Made by a program: the position numbers and the translations under genes
The notes under the pieces: model-generated
What the model was told of the DNA's origin: nothing
Databases searched by the model: none
Seen by the model: the letters and a program-made list of their open reading frames with translations, nothing else
Assembly: GCF_001311985.1 (NCBI RefSeq)
Contig: NZ_BBCJ01000012.1
Coordinates: 1-64,000 of the forward strand
DNA length: 64,000 bases
From: Geotalea toluenoxydans JCM 15764
GTDB lineage: Bacteria; Desulfobacterota; Desulfuromonadia; Geobacterales; Geobacteraceae
Direction: 5' to 3'
Shown: positions 39,511 through 49,202 of the stretch, one piece after another
Position numbering within the stretch: the stretch's first letter is position 1
Layout of the letters: every line of letters starts with the position of its first letter

Positions 39511-40740
39511 ATGTGGCCAACAAATAACAGGGTTTTACAGGAGCACCTATTGCATCCCTATCTCACCGGGAATATACCGGGCACGGGCGGAATATTCAAA
39601 GAGACACCGGAAGATTTCCTGGTTACGGAAATCCCCATCTACACCCCCTGCGGTGAAGGGGAGCATATCTATGCCGAGATCGAAAAGCGAGGCATCACCA
39701 CTCTTGAAGCCATACGCCGTCTGGCAAAGGCGCTGGGCGTAGGGGAGCGTGATGTCGGTTACGCCGGGATGAAAGATGCAAAAGGGATTACCCGCCAGAC
39801 CATTTCATTGCCCAGGGTGGCGCCGGAGCAAGTGCTCGGGCTGGAACTGTCCGGGATCAAGGTCCTGTCGGCGGTACCGCACAGGAATAAACTGAAGGTC
39901 GGTCATTTGCGGGGCAACCGTTTCCGTATCCGAATAGGCGGTGTCGGCGCCGATGCTGCAACTATCGCCATTGCGGTACTGGACATCCTGGAGAAAAGGG
40001 GGGTGCCCAATTTTTTCGGCGAGCAGCGCTACGGCGCCCAGGGCAACTCCCATCTCATCGGGGGAGCAATGCTGCGCAACGATTATCGTGGCGCAGTGGA
40101 TGCCCTGATCGGCGAGCCGGACAAGGTAACGGACGAACGGTGGCGAGGGGCTATCGAGGCATTCAAAGCGGGAGATCCGGCCAAAAGCCTGGAGATCTTC
40201 CCCCCCACTGCCGCACGGAGCGGGAACTGCTCCAGAAACTGGTCAAGCAGCCGGATGCCCATGAAAAGGCTTTTCGTGCCGTTCATCCTCGCCTGAGAAA
40301 ATTGTACCTGTCCGCCTTCCAGGCCGACCTGTTCGACCGGGTAGTGCATCAACGCATGGACAGCCTGGATCAGGTTGTCCCTGGAGATGTCGCTTTCAAG
40401 CATGATAACGGCGCATGCTTTCTGGTCACAGATGCAGCTGCCGAGGCGCCAAGGCAGCCGCCTTTGAGATTTCGGCCACCGGACCCATGTTCGGCTGTCG
40501 CATGAAAGAGCCCGAAGGGGAGACCCTGGCCATGGAGCGCCGATTGCTGGAGACTGAAGGATTGACCCTGCCAAGCTTCGACCTGGAAGGGGGCCTTCGT
40601 ATGGAGGGAGAACGGCGCCCTTTGCGTGTGCCAATCGCAGAAATCGGAGTAGAAGCGGACGGGGCAGGACTTGTCCTGGAGTTTTCCCTGCCCAAGGCTC
40701 CTATGCCACCACCGTGCTGCGAGAGGTTATGAAGTCATAA
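39511..40740 (+). CDS. truD: tRNA pseudouridine(13) synthase TruD (three frameshifts)
   Basis: About 410 aa after restoring bases near 40204, 40448 and 40694. TruD makes pseudouridine at position 13 of tRNA. 'FKETPEDFLVTEIP' opens the fold, 'GYAGMKDAKGITRQ' carries the catalytic Asp, and 'VPNFFGEQRYG' and 'FQADLFDRVV' are family motifs. The C-terminus ends 'GSYATTVLREVMKS' in the corrected frame. The start is uncertain: ATG at 39511 or TTG at 39484; neither has a good ribosome site. Confidence 0.9.
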
Positions 40741-40775
40741 AAAACATCTGCAGAATGATCCGGGGAGGTGTATTC

Positions 40776-41099
40776 ATGAAAGACAGCAAAGACTCCTATA
40801 GCGTCAATATTTTCAAGCCGAAGAATGGCTACATGCATGATGAGGTACGAATTATCCTGCTGATCCTTCTGGGCTGGCTGGTTATGACCTTCGGCTTTCA
40901 GCTGCTCGTGGTTCTCCTGGGGGATGTGAACGGGCAGAGCCTGCTCACCATCCGCACCTTTTTCACCCTCCCGTTCCATTTCTGGTTTACGGGCCAGTTT
41001 CTTCCACTCTGGTTCATCATCCTCTGCATCGTTTTCAATCTCTGCATTGATCGCCTCAGTGAAAGTCACAGCCGCAGGAGAGACAGATCCTATGACTAG
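40776..41099 (+). CDS. DUF4212 small subunit of sodium/solute symporter
   Basis: 107 aa with two membrane helices ('IILLILLGWLVMTFGFQLLV' and 'LPLWFIILCIVFNLCID'). It fits the small partner proteins encoded before VC_2705-type SSS symporters. The start ATG has GGGAGGTG upstream. It overlaps the symporter start by eight bases, so the two are translationally coupled. Confidence 0.88.
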   Translation: MKDSKDSYSVNIFKPKNGYMHDEVRIILLILLGWLVMTFGFQLLVVLLGDVNGQSLLTIRTFFTLPFHFWFTGQFLPLWFIILCIVFNLCIDRLSESHSRRRDRSYD

Positions 41100-42615
41100 C
41101 GAGAACCTATCGGTCTGGCCACTCATTTTTATTGTCGGAGTTCTCATTGCCTTCGTTCTGGCGGGGCTGAGTGCAAAGGCACGGGATAGCTCAAGCTACG
41201 GTTTCGGCGGGCGATATATCGGGCGTATCGGCGGGGGGGCCGCCATCGCCAGTAACTGGATGAGCGCGGCCAGCTTCCTGGGCCTTGCCGGCATCATCTA
41301 CCTGCAGGGCTATCAGGGATTTGCCTATGTAATCGGCTGGACTGGCGGATATGTCCTGCTGCTGGTGCTGATGTCGGGGCAGATACGCCGTTTCGGCAAG
41401 TTTACCACCCCCGATTTCGTCGGCGACCGGTATGATTCCGACGCTGCCCGGTTCATTGCCGCCGTTATTTCCATTGCTATCTCCGTTATCTACAGCGTGG
41501 CCCAGTTCAAGGGCCTGGGCATGGTGTTCGCCTGGCTGCTGGGGAGCGATTACACTACTGGTCTCATGGTGGGATCAGCTGCAGTGGTGTCATACGTGGT
41601 CATCTGCGGCATGCTGGGGGTGGCGAGAAACCAGCAGATGCAATACTTCGTCCTGATCGTCTCCTTTATCGTGCCCCTGATGTTCCTGGCCTGGCGGCTC
41701 GGCTACTTCTGGATACTTCCCCAGTTCGGCTACGGGCAGGGGATTCAGGACCTGGCAACGGAATTCCATGTGGATTTCGCCGCTCCTTTTGTTTCCGGTT
41801 CCCTGTTCCAGTGGGTCGCCCTCTGTTTTACCCTCATGGTGGGCACTGCCGGACTGCCCCACATTCTATCCCGCTTTTATGTTGTGCCCAATATCCGGGA
41901 CGCACGCTGGAGCCTTGTCTGGGGGCTTTTTTTCATCGCCCTCATTTACTGGTCGGCCCCCGCCTACGCCGTTTTTGCCAAGCTGTTCGAGGCGAGAGGA
42001 GGTGCCGTGCCGGACACGGCGACCGCCAGGCAGATTGCCGACATTATCGTTCTGAAAGCTGCCCAGGGCGCGCCGGTCTGGCTTACCGGCATTCTTGCCG
42101 CCGGAGCAGTCAGCGCCACTTTTTTCACTGTGGCCGGCCTGCTCATGAACGGTGCTGCTGCCTTCTCCCATGACATCTACTACCGGCTCATCAATCCCCT
42201 CGCTTCCGAAGCCCACAAAATGGCCATTGCCAAGGGTGCTATCCTGGCCCTGGCCGCCATAGTCTTTCTCCTGGCTTTAAAACCGTGGGCCATGATCGCC
42301 GAGATAACCGCCGTTGCTTTTGCCCTGGCAGGCAACACTTTTTTTCCCGTCTTCCTACTGGGAATCTGGTGGGGAAGGGCCAACCGCCAGGGGGCCATTG
42401 CCGGCATGCTCACCGGGATCGTCATCACCTTTTCATCGCCGCTTCTGGCCAGCACGTTTCCTCTCGTGGGAAAGCTCTTCCCCCTGACCGCCTCCGCCCT
42501 TTGCGGAGCACCACTGGTTATCGCAGTTATAACAGTCGTTTCACTGCTGACCCCTCCCCCTGACGAAGAGATGCAGCGTTTTCTGGCCGAACAGGTCCAC
42601 GGGCATCTTGATTAG
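41092..42615 (+). CDS. Sodium/solute symporter, VC_2705 subfamily
   Basis: 507 aa, thirteen hydrophobic segments, SSS family. Motifs include 'IASNWMSAASFLGLAG', 'FTTPDFVGDRYDS' and 'GTAGLPHILSRFYVVPN'. Members paired with DUF4212 proteins and acetate-type relatives in Geobacter import short-chain carboxylates; acetate is the likeliest substrate but is not proven. It is intact, and a heptamer array follows its stop codon. Confidence 0.9.
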   Translation: MTSENLSVWPLIFIVGVLIAFVLAGLSAKARDSSSYGFGGRYIGRIGGGAAIASNWMSAASFLGLAGIIYLQGYQGFAYVIGWTGGYVLLLVLMSGQIRRFGKFTTPDFVGDRYDSDAARFIAAVISIAISVIYSVAQFKGLGMVFAWLLGSDYTTGLMVGSAAVVSYVVICGMLGVARNQQMQYFVLIVSFIVPLMFLAWRLGYFWILPQFGYGQGIQDLATEFHVDFAAPFVSGSLFQWVALCFTLMVGTAGLPHILSRFYVVPNIRDARWSLVWGLFFIALIYWSAPAYAVFAKLFEARGGAVPDTATARQIADIIVLKAAQGAPVWLTGILAAGAVSATFFTVAGLLMNGAAAFSHDIYYRLINPLASEAHKMAIAKGAILALAAIVFLLALKPWAMIAEITAVAFALAGNTFFPVFLLGIWWGRANRQGAIAGMLTGIVITFSSPLLASTFPLVGKLFPLTASALCGAPLVIAVITVVSLLTPPPDEEMQRFLAEQVHGHLD

Positions 42616-42629
42616 CGGTGATGATTAGC

Positions 42630-42652
42630 GGTGATTGGTGATTGGTGATTGG
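42630..42652. repeat. Heptamer array GGTGATT, 3.3 copies
   Basis: Three GGTGATT units plus GG, 15 bp after the symporter stop. A diverged unit pair (GGTGATGATTAGC) precedes it. Confidence 0.88.
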
Positions 42653-42707
42653 CGCGGACTACCTTTATCACGGGCTACCGACCCGCCTGAATAAACAGGA
42701 GTAATTG

Positions 42708-43940
42708 ATGGCAATTTTTCTCGGTGCCAAAGGTGGTGATATCGTCGCCACCCAGAGTGCTTCCCGCCTGCTGGCTGCCGTACGCGAAAAAGTGGCAGGA
42801 AAGATGGCCTATCTCCTTGCCGGGGAAGATGCTGAGCTCCTCCGTGGCTTGCGGTTGCGGGTTGGAGATGAGCTGGCTTTCGAAGAGGACTTTGCCCATC
42901 GTTTGGACCTGCAGCTGCAAGAATTTGCCCAGGTTGAATATGCAGATCAGCTGGCCGGCGCTTGCACCAGTTTCACTTTGCTGGCAAAGGAATATTTCAT
43001 AAGAAGAAGCTCGGTCATTGCCTTTCACGGTCTGTGCGCAACGTTTCACGACCTGCTGTTTCGCAAAGCGCTGGTGTTGGCCCAAACCGGCACCGGGACC
43101 ATGTATCCCGACAACATACCGTGCTGCCTTTTGGCAACTGGCAGTGCCGGGCGCAAGGAGTTTTTGCGGGGGACTGACTCCCATTATTTTCTCGTTTACC
43201 CTGATTCCCAGGTTCACCATGCCGGGTATTTCGAGGAGATGAGGTACCGGCTGATCGCTCTTCTTGACCAATGCGGAATTTTCGGCGCCGGCCACCGGTA
43301 TGTTGATGATGGCTGGTTGTGGAAAGGCTCTGAAAGTGAGTGGCGAAGCTGGAGTTCAAGCCAGATGCAGAGGATGGGGAAACTGGGGGAAATTCTGGCC
43401 GTACTTGGCGATCTGAGGGGAATTGCCGGTGATGAAACTTTGACGGCCGGTTTGAAAACCATTTCCTCAGAGTTGCTGGCAAAAGAGCAGGGAAAAGACC
43501 TCTATGGCCAGGCAGCAAGAAAGCTCTCTTCCATGCCGGTGGCACTGGGCATGTTCGGCAACTTCAAAACCTTACGCAGTGGCGAGCATCGTGGCATGTT
43601 CAACTTCGATGAAGCTGTCTTGAATCCACTGCTGATCAACGTGCGAATCCTTGCAGTACATCACAGCCTTGTGGAAACAGGCACCGTAGAGCGGATCAAG
43701 GGGCTTGTCAATGCCGGACATCTGGGGGTGGACCTGGCAGACAGGCTGCTGAAGGCCTATCACCTTTTTGCCGGCTACAGGATTAAACAGTCCATGGAAG
43801 CGGAAGATTGCAAAGTGAAAGAGCTTTACCTGAATCCCGACGAATTGGGTGAAGAAGAGGCTTTCCTGTTCAAGAGCGGCCTTGAGGCGGTGATCAACCT
43901 GCAGAAGATAGTCTACCAAGTCTTTTCGGAGCAAGGGTAG
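42708..43940 (+). CDS. DUF294-type nucleotidyltransferase-like protein
   Basis: 410 aa. The central segment 'LLATGSAGRKEFLRGTDSHYFLVY' near residue 145 is the GlnD-like nucleotidyltransferase motif, but the usual DxD ('TDQDN') is 'TDSHY', so catalysis is doubtful. The C-terminal half matches the substrate-binding DUF294_C region ('LGMFGNFKTLRSGEHRGMFNFDEAVLNPL'). CBS domains usually found at the N-terminus are absent. Genes of this type often sit beside VC_2705/DUF4212 symporters, as here, and probably regulate them. Confidence 0.82.
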   Translation: MAIFLGAKGGDIVATQSASRLLAAVREKVAGKMAYLLAGEDAELLRGLRLRVGDELAFEEDFAHRLDLQLQEFAQVEYADQLAGACTSFTLLAKEYFIRRSSVIAFHGLCATFHDLLFRKALVLAQTGTGTMYPDNIPCCLLATGSAGRKEFLRGTDSHYFLVYPDSQVHHAGYFEEMRYRLIALLDQCGIFGAGHRYVDDGWLWKGSESEWRSWSSSQMQRMGKLGEILAVLGDLRGIAGDETLTAGLKTISSELLAKEQGKDLYGQAARKLSSMPVALGMFGNFKTLRSGEHRGMFNFDEAVLNPLLINVRILAVHHSLVETGTVERIKGLVNAGHLGVDLADRLLKAYHLFAGYRIKQSMEAEDCKVKELYLNPDELGEEEAFLFKSGLEAVINLQKIVYQVFSEQG

Positions 43941-43949
43941 GGGCGTCCC

Positions 43950-44755
43950 ATGAAACTTTCCATATCCACAGGGACACTGTTCACCTTCCCCCTGGAAAAG
44001 GTCTTCACCATTGCCATGGAGACAGGCTTCGACGGGGTGGAACTGATCATCAACCACGAGTTCCAGAAGGTGAACAGCCGCCGTCTGATCAAGGACCTCT
44101 CGGAAATTTTGCCCGTCTTTTCCATGCATGCTCCGTTCATGCCTCTCGACGGGTGGGGCACGCCGATGGATTCACTGAAGAGATCGGTGGAAATAGCCGC
44201 CGACTGCGGCATAAAGCTGGTTAATTTCCATCCCCCTCATGGTTGGGAGGCGAATTCCGCTTCTGGCGCTGGCTGTACCGGATTATGGATTTTCAGGAAG
44301 AGGTGGGGCGGGAAGGGGTGATCCTCACCCTGGAAAACATGCCCTGGGTAGGGAGATTCAACATCAACCCCCACATCCTTTCCAATACGGAGAAGATGAT
44401 AGATTTTCTCCACGAGAAGAACCTTTTCCTCACCTTCGACTGTACCATATGGGCTCGGGAAAAGCCAACTTCATCAACGACTTTTACCTCTTTTACAACT
44501 CCGGCCGCATCCGCAATATCCACTTCTCCGATTACGGCCACGGCAGGGAGCACCTGCTGCCCGGGCGGCATTCTGCCCCTGACCCGATTTCTCAATCACC
44601 TGCGCAACACGGATTACAGCGAGACCTTGACCCTGGAACTTTCTCCCCATGAGTTTCCCAAAGACGAAAAGATCATTATCGGCAGTCTCAAGGAGATCAG
44701 GAGATATCTTGAACGGGAGACGAGGCAGCCGAGCCCGGATGAGGTAAAGTTATAA
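43950..44755 (+). CDS. Sugar phosphate isomerase/epimerase-like TIM-barrel protein (frameshifted)
   Basis: About 269 aa. 'MKLSISTGTLFTFPLEKVFTIAMETGFDGVELIIN', 'FSMHAPFM', 'ILTLENMP' and 'TLELSPHEF' are the xylose-isomerase-like TIM barrel pattern with metal-binding Glu and His. Bases are lost near 44240 and 44447, with a two-base loss in a G run near 44572. The last two events restore the frame, so a false internal segment ('ARE KPTSSTTFTSFTTPAAS…') replaces the true 'HMGSGKANFINDFYLFYNSGRI…IHFSDYGHG'. Substrate unknown. Confidence 0.82.
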
Positions 44756-44848
44756 CACCTCTAATCTTCCCCGCGATTTTCCCATGAATTTTATTCCCGT
44801 CCCTGTGAAATTCGGCTACACTGACCGGAGCAAAAATCTTCCGGAGGT

Positions 44849-45684
44849 ATGAAATTCGTTATGAAGTTCCGTCTGCTGCTGTTCGTCCTGCTGTTCTCTC
44901 TGTTTGCCGCCTTTCCCGTTCACGCCGCTCAACCTGGCACAAAAAAAGTCGTCCCTGCTGTAACCCAGGCGGTTAATGTGCCGATCCTGCTCTACCATCG
45001 CTTCGGTCCCACCGTTGCCGACGGCATGACCATCACCACCCCGGTATTCGAGTCCCACCTCAAATTTTTGCGCGATAATGGCTACAAGGTCATTCCCCTG
45101 CGTCAGCTGATTGACTACTATCAGAAGAAAGGGCCGGCGCCGGCGCCGAAATCGGTAGTCATCGTCGAGGACGATGCCCACAAGAGCGTTTACACCGACA
45201 TGCTGCCCCTGGCCAAGAAATACAACGTGCCGGTGACGATCTTCGTCTATCCCTCCGCCATCTCCAACGCCAAGTATGCCATGACCTGGGATCAACTGCG
45301 GGAGCTGAAAAAGACCGGGCTTTTCGACATCCAGTCCCATACCTTCTGGCATCCCAATTTTAAGCGGGAAAGAAAAAAGCTGCCGCCGGCAGAGTTCGAG
45401 AAGCTGGTTAACATTCAGCTGAAGAAGGCCAAGGAGAGGCTGGACAAGCAGCTGGGCATCTCTGTGGACATGCTCGCCTGGCCTTTCGGTATCCATGACG
45501 ATTATCTTCTCAACAAGGCGGCCGAAGCCGGTTACAAAGCTACCTTTACCATCCAGGCCCACCATGCCGGTCCAAACGACGCCATCATGAAGCTACCCCG
45601 TTACCTGCTCATCAACGCCGACCAGGGCAAGGCCTTCGCCAGATCGTCACCGGCGCAGCGCCGAAACGGAATATCGCTTTTTAG
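44849..45684 (+). CDS. Secreted polysaccharide deacetylase (one-base frameshift at 3' end)
   Basis: About 278 aa. A signal peptide ('LLLFVLLFSLFAAFPVHA') precedes a NodB-type domain: 'VPILLYHRF', 'SVVIVEDDAHKSVY' (metal Asp), 'DIQSHTFWHPNF' (metal His pair) and 'LAWPFGIHDDYLL'. It would remove acyl groups from a cell-wall or exopolysaccharide sugar. One base lost near 45643 makes the frame run on through a repeat; the family ending 'RIVTGAAPKRNIAF' and stop at 45684 appear in the corrected frame. The start is 44849 or 44861. Confidence 0.85.
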
Positions 45685-45735
45685 GTGCAAGCCTCACCCC
45701 TGCCCTCTCCCTCCTGGAGAGCAGGTGAGGGGATA

Positions 45736-45924
45736 TTGAATCGAGAGCAGGAAGTGACCAACGATATTCCCAAAAAACATCCCTGCCCCGACTGCCATTT
45801 CTGCCAGTGGTGCTCCGATGACCGCTGCCGCATGTGTCGGGGGAAGGGATGCGGCGGGAAGCGAAAGCTTTCCGTCGCTGAGCAGATCGCCCTCTACGAT
45901 GCTTTAAACCAAAAATCTTCAGAT
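45736..45924 (+). CDS. Small Cys-rich protein
   Basis: A short frame reading 'CPDCHFCQWCSDDRCRMCRG' then 'KGCGGKRKLSVAEQIALYDALN'. Seven Cys occur in the first 25 residues (C-x2-C-x2-C-x2-C-x4-C-x2-C-x4-C), compact enough for zinc or Fe-S binding, followed by a short helix. The frame as sequenced continues into the proC terminator and beyond, so the end is uncertain and a base may be missing near 45903. I do not recognise a named family. Confidence 0.5.
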
Positions 45925-45964
45925 GAAAAAAGAGTGGTTGAGCTTCCTCGGCTCAACCACTCTT
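45924..45964 (-). terminator. Terminator of proC
   Basis: A perfect 13-bp stem (45930-45942 with 45952-45964) is followed by six T residues on the minus strand. Confidence 0.9.
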
Positions 45965-45989
45965 CATTTCCCTTATCCCAACGAAAACT

Positions 45990-46800
45990 TTATTTCTTCC
46001 CCAGCTCCATGGACCGCGCCGTGGCCGCATCCACTGCTGCGATGGCGGCGTTGCGGAATCCCTCTTTTTCCAGGGCAGCCAATCCGGCAATGGTCGTGCC
46101 ACCCGGCGATGTCACCTTGTCACGGAGGACGGCGGGGTGTTCGCGGGTCTCCAGGAGCAGCTTTGCCGTACCGAACACAGTCTGGGCTGCCAGTCCGGTA
46201 GCCGCTTCGCGGGTCAGGCCGTTCTTCACCCCGGCGTCTGACAGTGCTTCAATAAACGTGAGCACATAGGCTGGGCCGCTGCCGGACAGCCCGGTGACGG
46301 CATCCAGCAGCTTTTCTTCCACAGTCCAGCTTTTTCCCACCATGTCGAAGATGTGCCGGGCCAGGGAAAGATCTGCTGCAGTGGCATGGCTGCCGGCACA
46401 GAGAGCGGAGGCGCCTTCCATGACCAGTGCCGACGTATTGGGCATCACTCTCACAACCCGCGGCGCCCCTCCCAGGGAATTCTCGATGGCCTCGATTTTG
46501 ATCCCTGCCATGATCGATATGAAAAGCTGGTCCTGGCGCACGGTCCTCTTTATGTCCTGCAGAGCCTGATTGCAGGTTTGGGGCTTGATACAGAGCAGGA
46601 TGGCATTGCAGGCACCGGTAACGGCGCTGTTGTCATCGGTGACAGTCACCTCATATCGCTCCTGAAGAAAATCACGGCGTGCACCTATGGGTTCGGCAAT
46701 CAGCAGTTCCCTTGCCGGTACGCCACCGCCGATCAATCCTTTGATCAGCTTCCGCCATGTTGCCGCCGCCGATAAAACCGATTTTCCTGTCAGTAATCAT
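45990..46800 (-). CDS. proC: Pyrroline-5-carboxylate reductase (frameshift near start)
   Basis: About 270 aa. It makes proline from pyrroline-5-carboxylate using NAD(P)H. The corrected N-terminus 'ITDRKIGFIGGGNMAEAL' has the dinucleotide-binding loop. Two bases appear missing near 46752 (GCCCTG read as GCTG). Later motifs are 'RVMPNTSALV', 'VTGLSGSGPAYV', 'VTSPGGTTIAGL' and 'AIAAVDAATARSMELGKK'. The start ATG at 46800 has GGAG upstream. Confidence 0.93.
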
Positions 46801-47013
46801 CGAATTTCTCCAATCATGCATTCAGTTATTGGTGCTCAATAGGTAATAAATCCACCATTAAAAGTCAATAAAAAGGAACCCTCATCCGCCTTCCTGCTGT
46901 CGTCGTTGACACTGCTGCCTTTTCTATGACCACCACAACTAAGGGAATTTATTTTCCTTTCTTCGATGTTATTTGCATCCAAAGTTTGACCTTTTTCTGC
47001 CGCTAAAAAAGAT

Positions 47014-47042
47014 TTGACTTGTTGAATTACATATATTATAAA
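47014..47042 (+). promoter_or_regulatory. Sigma-70-type promoter of the XRE-cupin regulator
   Basis: TTGACT and TATAAA are 17 bp apart, 130 bp upstream of the regulator start and just before its putative operators. Confidence 0.65.
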
Positions 47043-47074
47043 CCTTAGCCGTTTGTGTCGAGATTAAACATAAA

Positions 47075-47125
47075 GTTTAGAAATGCTAAACAAGGCATCA
47101 GACAAAAAGTTTACCATTACTAAAC
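47075..47125. promoter_or_regulatory. Twin operators GTTTA-N7-TAAAC
   Basis: Two perfect inverted repeats, GTTTAGAAATGCTAAAC (47075-47091) and GTTTACCATTACTAAAC (47109-47125), have centres 34 bp apart, about three helical turns. A further half site GGTAAAC lies at 47151, beside the ribosome site. They are probably bound by the adjacent XRE-cupin regulator. Confidence 0.75.
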
Positions 47126-47170
47126 CATCTTTGTGTAAAGAGGCTGAAATGGTAAACTTTGGAGGAATGC

Positions 47171-47716
47171 TTGAAGATCGGTGAAAGGTTGAAGCGGCTG
47201 AGAATGATCAATTCCCTGACCCAGGAAGAGCTGGCAAGCCGCGCCGACCTTACCAAAGGCTACATTTCGCAGCTGGAGAACGATGCCACATCCCCATCCA
47301 TTGCCACCTTGAAGGACATCATCGATGTCTTCGGCGTGAGCATGCAGGAATTTTTCAGCGAGACCATTGACGAGGATGTGGTCTACGGCAAGGACTACCG
47401 GGTGCAGGCCTCCGGTGACGACGAGAAGATCCGGGTGGAACTGCTGATTCCGGCCGCCCAGAACCGGGATATGGATCCGGCCATGGTGACCCTTGAGCCG
47501 GGTGAAGAGATGGAGGAGCAACCGTTCCACGAGGGGGAGGAGTTCGGCTTTGTCCTGAGTGGAAAGGTGCAGTTGAAGCTGGATGACAAGCTCTACACGG
47601 TGAAAAAGGACGAATGTTTCTATTTCGGCTCGGATAAAAAGCATTCGATCAAGAACATCGGCCGGACCCAGGCGCGGATATTGTGGGTAGTAACGCCCCC
47701 CACCTTTACTTACTGA
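47171..47716 (+). CDS. XRE-cupin regulator, PuuR-like
   Basis: 181 aa from a TTG with GGAGGA five bases upstream. The N-terminal XRE helix-turn-helix ('GERLKRLRMINSLTQEELASRADLTKGYISQLEND') is followed by a cupin domain ('TLEPGEEMEEQPFHEGEEFGFVLSG'). Proteins of this plan (PuuR and relatives) sense polyamines and repress polyamine genes. It directly precedes the carboxynorspermidine genes and has paired operators upstream, so it probably regulates itself and perhaps the pathway. Confidence 0.85.
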   Translation: MKIGERLKRLRMINSLTQEELASRADLTKGYISQLENDATSPSIATLKDIIDVFGVSMQEFFSETIDEDVVYGKDYRVQASGDDEKIRVELLIPAAQNRDMDPAMVTLEPGEEMEEQPFHEGEEFGFVLSGKVQLKLDDKLYTVKKDECFYFGSDKKHSIKNIGRTQARILWVVTPPTFTY

Positions 47717-47772
47717 GGGGGGGACGCGGCTTTTCCGCCCTGGCTGCGTAAGTCTTCGGCGGTTGCTTGTGC

Positions 47773-47940
47773 GACGTAGCGCTGCTACGTCTCCGCGCAC
47801 CACCTCGACAGCCTTGCCAGGACGAAAAATCCGCGTCCCCTGTGGCAGTATCGCTTTTAAAAAAACCTACGGGGCGCCAGATTTGTGATGATGGCGGCGA
47901 CGGAGAGGATGAAGGCCCGCAGACGTAGCAGCGCTACGTC
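47773..47940. repeat. Inverted pair of a 19-bp near-palindrome
   Basis: GACGTAGCGCTGCTACGTC at 47773-47791 and its exact reverse complement at 47922-47940, flanked by GC-rich sequence, fill the 293-bp gap between the regulator and the dehydrogenase gene. No gene is seen in this gap. Confidence 0.8.
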
Positions 47941-48009
47941 GAGGAGACTTCTGACGAGCCGGCGTCGTCAGCGCGCAAATATGGCGGCCCTTTCTATGGA
48001 GGAGTTGCC

Positions 48010-49202
48010 ATGAGCAAGGTATTGATAATTGGTGCCGGCGGAGTCGGCCAGGTGGTCACCCACAAATGCGCCCAGCGGCGCGACATCTTCAGCGAGATCA
48101 CCCTTGCCTCGCGGACCAAAGCCAAGTGCGATGCCATTGCCGCCCAGTTGGGGGGCAGCATCAAGACCGCCCAGGTGGATGCGGACAACGTGCCCGAGCT
48201 GGTGGCTCTGATCAAGCAGGTGCAGCCGAAACTGGTCATCAACGTGGCGCTCCCCTACCAGGACCTGCACATCATGGATGCCTGCCTCGAGACCGGCGTC
48301 GATTACCTGGATACCGCCAACTATGAGCCTCTGGATACGGCAAAGTTCGAATATTCGTGGCAGTGGGCCTACCAGGAGCGCTTCAAAGAGAAGGGGATCA
48401 TGGCGCTGCTCGGTTCCGGCTTCGATCCGGGGGTGACCAACGTCTATACGGCACTTGCCGCCAAAAAGTACCTGGACGTGGTCGAGGAGCTGGACATCAT
48501 CGACGCCAACGCCGGTTCCCACGGCCAGCCCTTTGCCACCAATTTCAATCCGGAGATTAATATCCGTGAGGTGACCGCCACCTGCAGGCACTGGGAGAAC
48601 GGCGCTTTTCAGGAGTCGCCGCCGCTGTCCACCAAGCGGGTCTTCGACTTCCCGGAGGGGATCGGTCCCATGAACATCTACCGCCTCTATCACGAAGAAA
48701 TGGAGTCGCTGGTCAGGCACATCCCCACCATCAAGAAGGCCCAGTTCTGGATGACCTTCTCCGACAATTACCTGAAGCACCTGGAGGTGCTGCAGAATGT
48801 GGGAATGACCCGCATCGACGAAGTGGAGTACAACGGCCAGAAGATCGTGCCGATCCAGTTCCTGAAGGCGCTCCTCCCCGATCCGGGCTCCTTGGGCCGC
48901 TGACCAAGGGTAAGACCTGCATCGGCGTCATTGCCCGGGGACTCAAAGATGGGAAGCGGAAACAGGTCTACATCTACAATATCTGCGACCACGAGGCCTG
49001 CTACAAAGAGGTCAAGTCCCAGGCCATCAGCTACACCACCGGCGTGCCGGCAGTGGTCGGCGCCATCATGATGCTGACCGGCAAGTGGCATGCCCCCGGG
49101 GTCTGGAACATGGAGCAGTTCGATCCGGAGGTGTTCCTCAAGGAGCTGGGGCCGATGGGGCTGCCGGAAGTGGTTGTGGAAGGTGAATGGCCGGAATTGT
49201 AG
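48010..49202 (+). CDS. Carboxynorspermidine/carboxyspermidine dehydrogenase (one-base frameshift)
   Basis: About 397 aa after restoring a C lost near 48893. It belongs to the saccharopine-dehydrogenase-like family: N-terminal NAD(P)-binding 'VLIIGAGGVGQVVTHKCAQ', then 'VINVALPYQDLHIMDACLETGVDYLDTANYE' and 'GSGFDPGVTNV'. In this context it should condense aspartate semialdehyde with putrescine or diaminopropane to a carboxylated polyamine. The next gene, NspC, decarboxylates the product. The stop codon lies within the small repeat at 49199. Confidence 0.9.

Larger units (their letters stand above)
46801..47158. other. Regulatory intergenic region of the polyamine cluster
   Basis: It holds the promoter at 47014 and the TAAAC operators at 47075. 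The part nearer proC (46801-47000) shows no clear gene or site. Confidence 0.6.

Noticed and set aside
45685-45739. C-terminal extension of the deacetylase
   Set aside because: It comes from reading through a C-rich repeat after a one-base loss; the corrected frame gives a family-like end and a stop at 45684.
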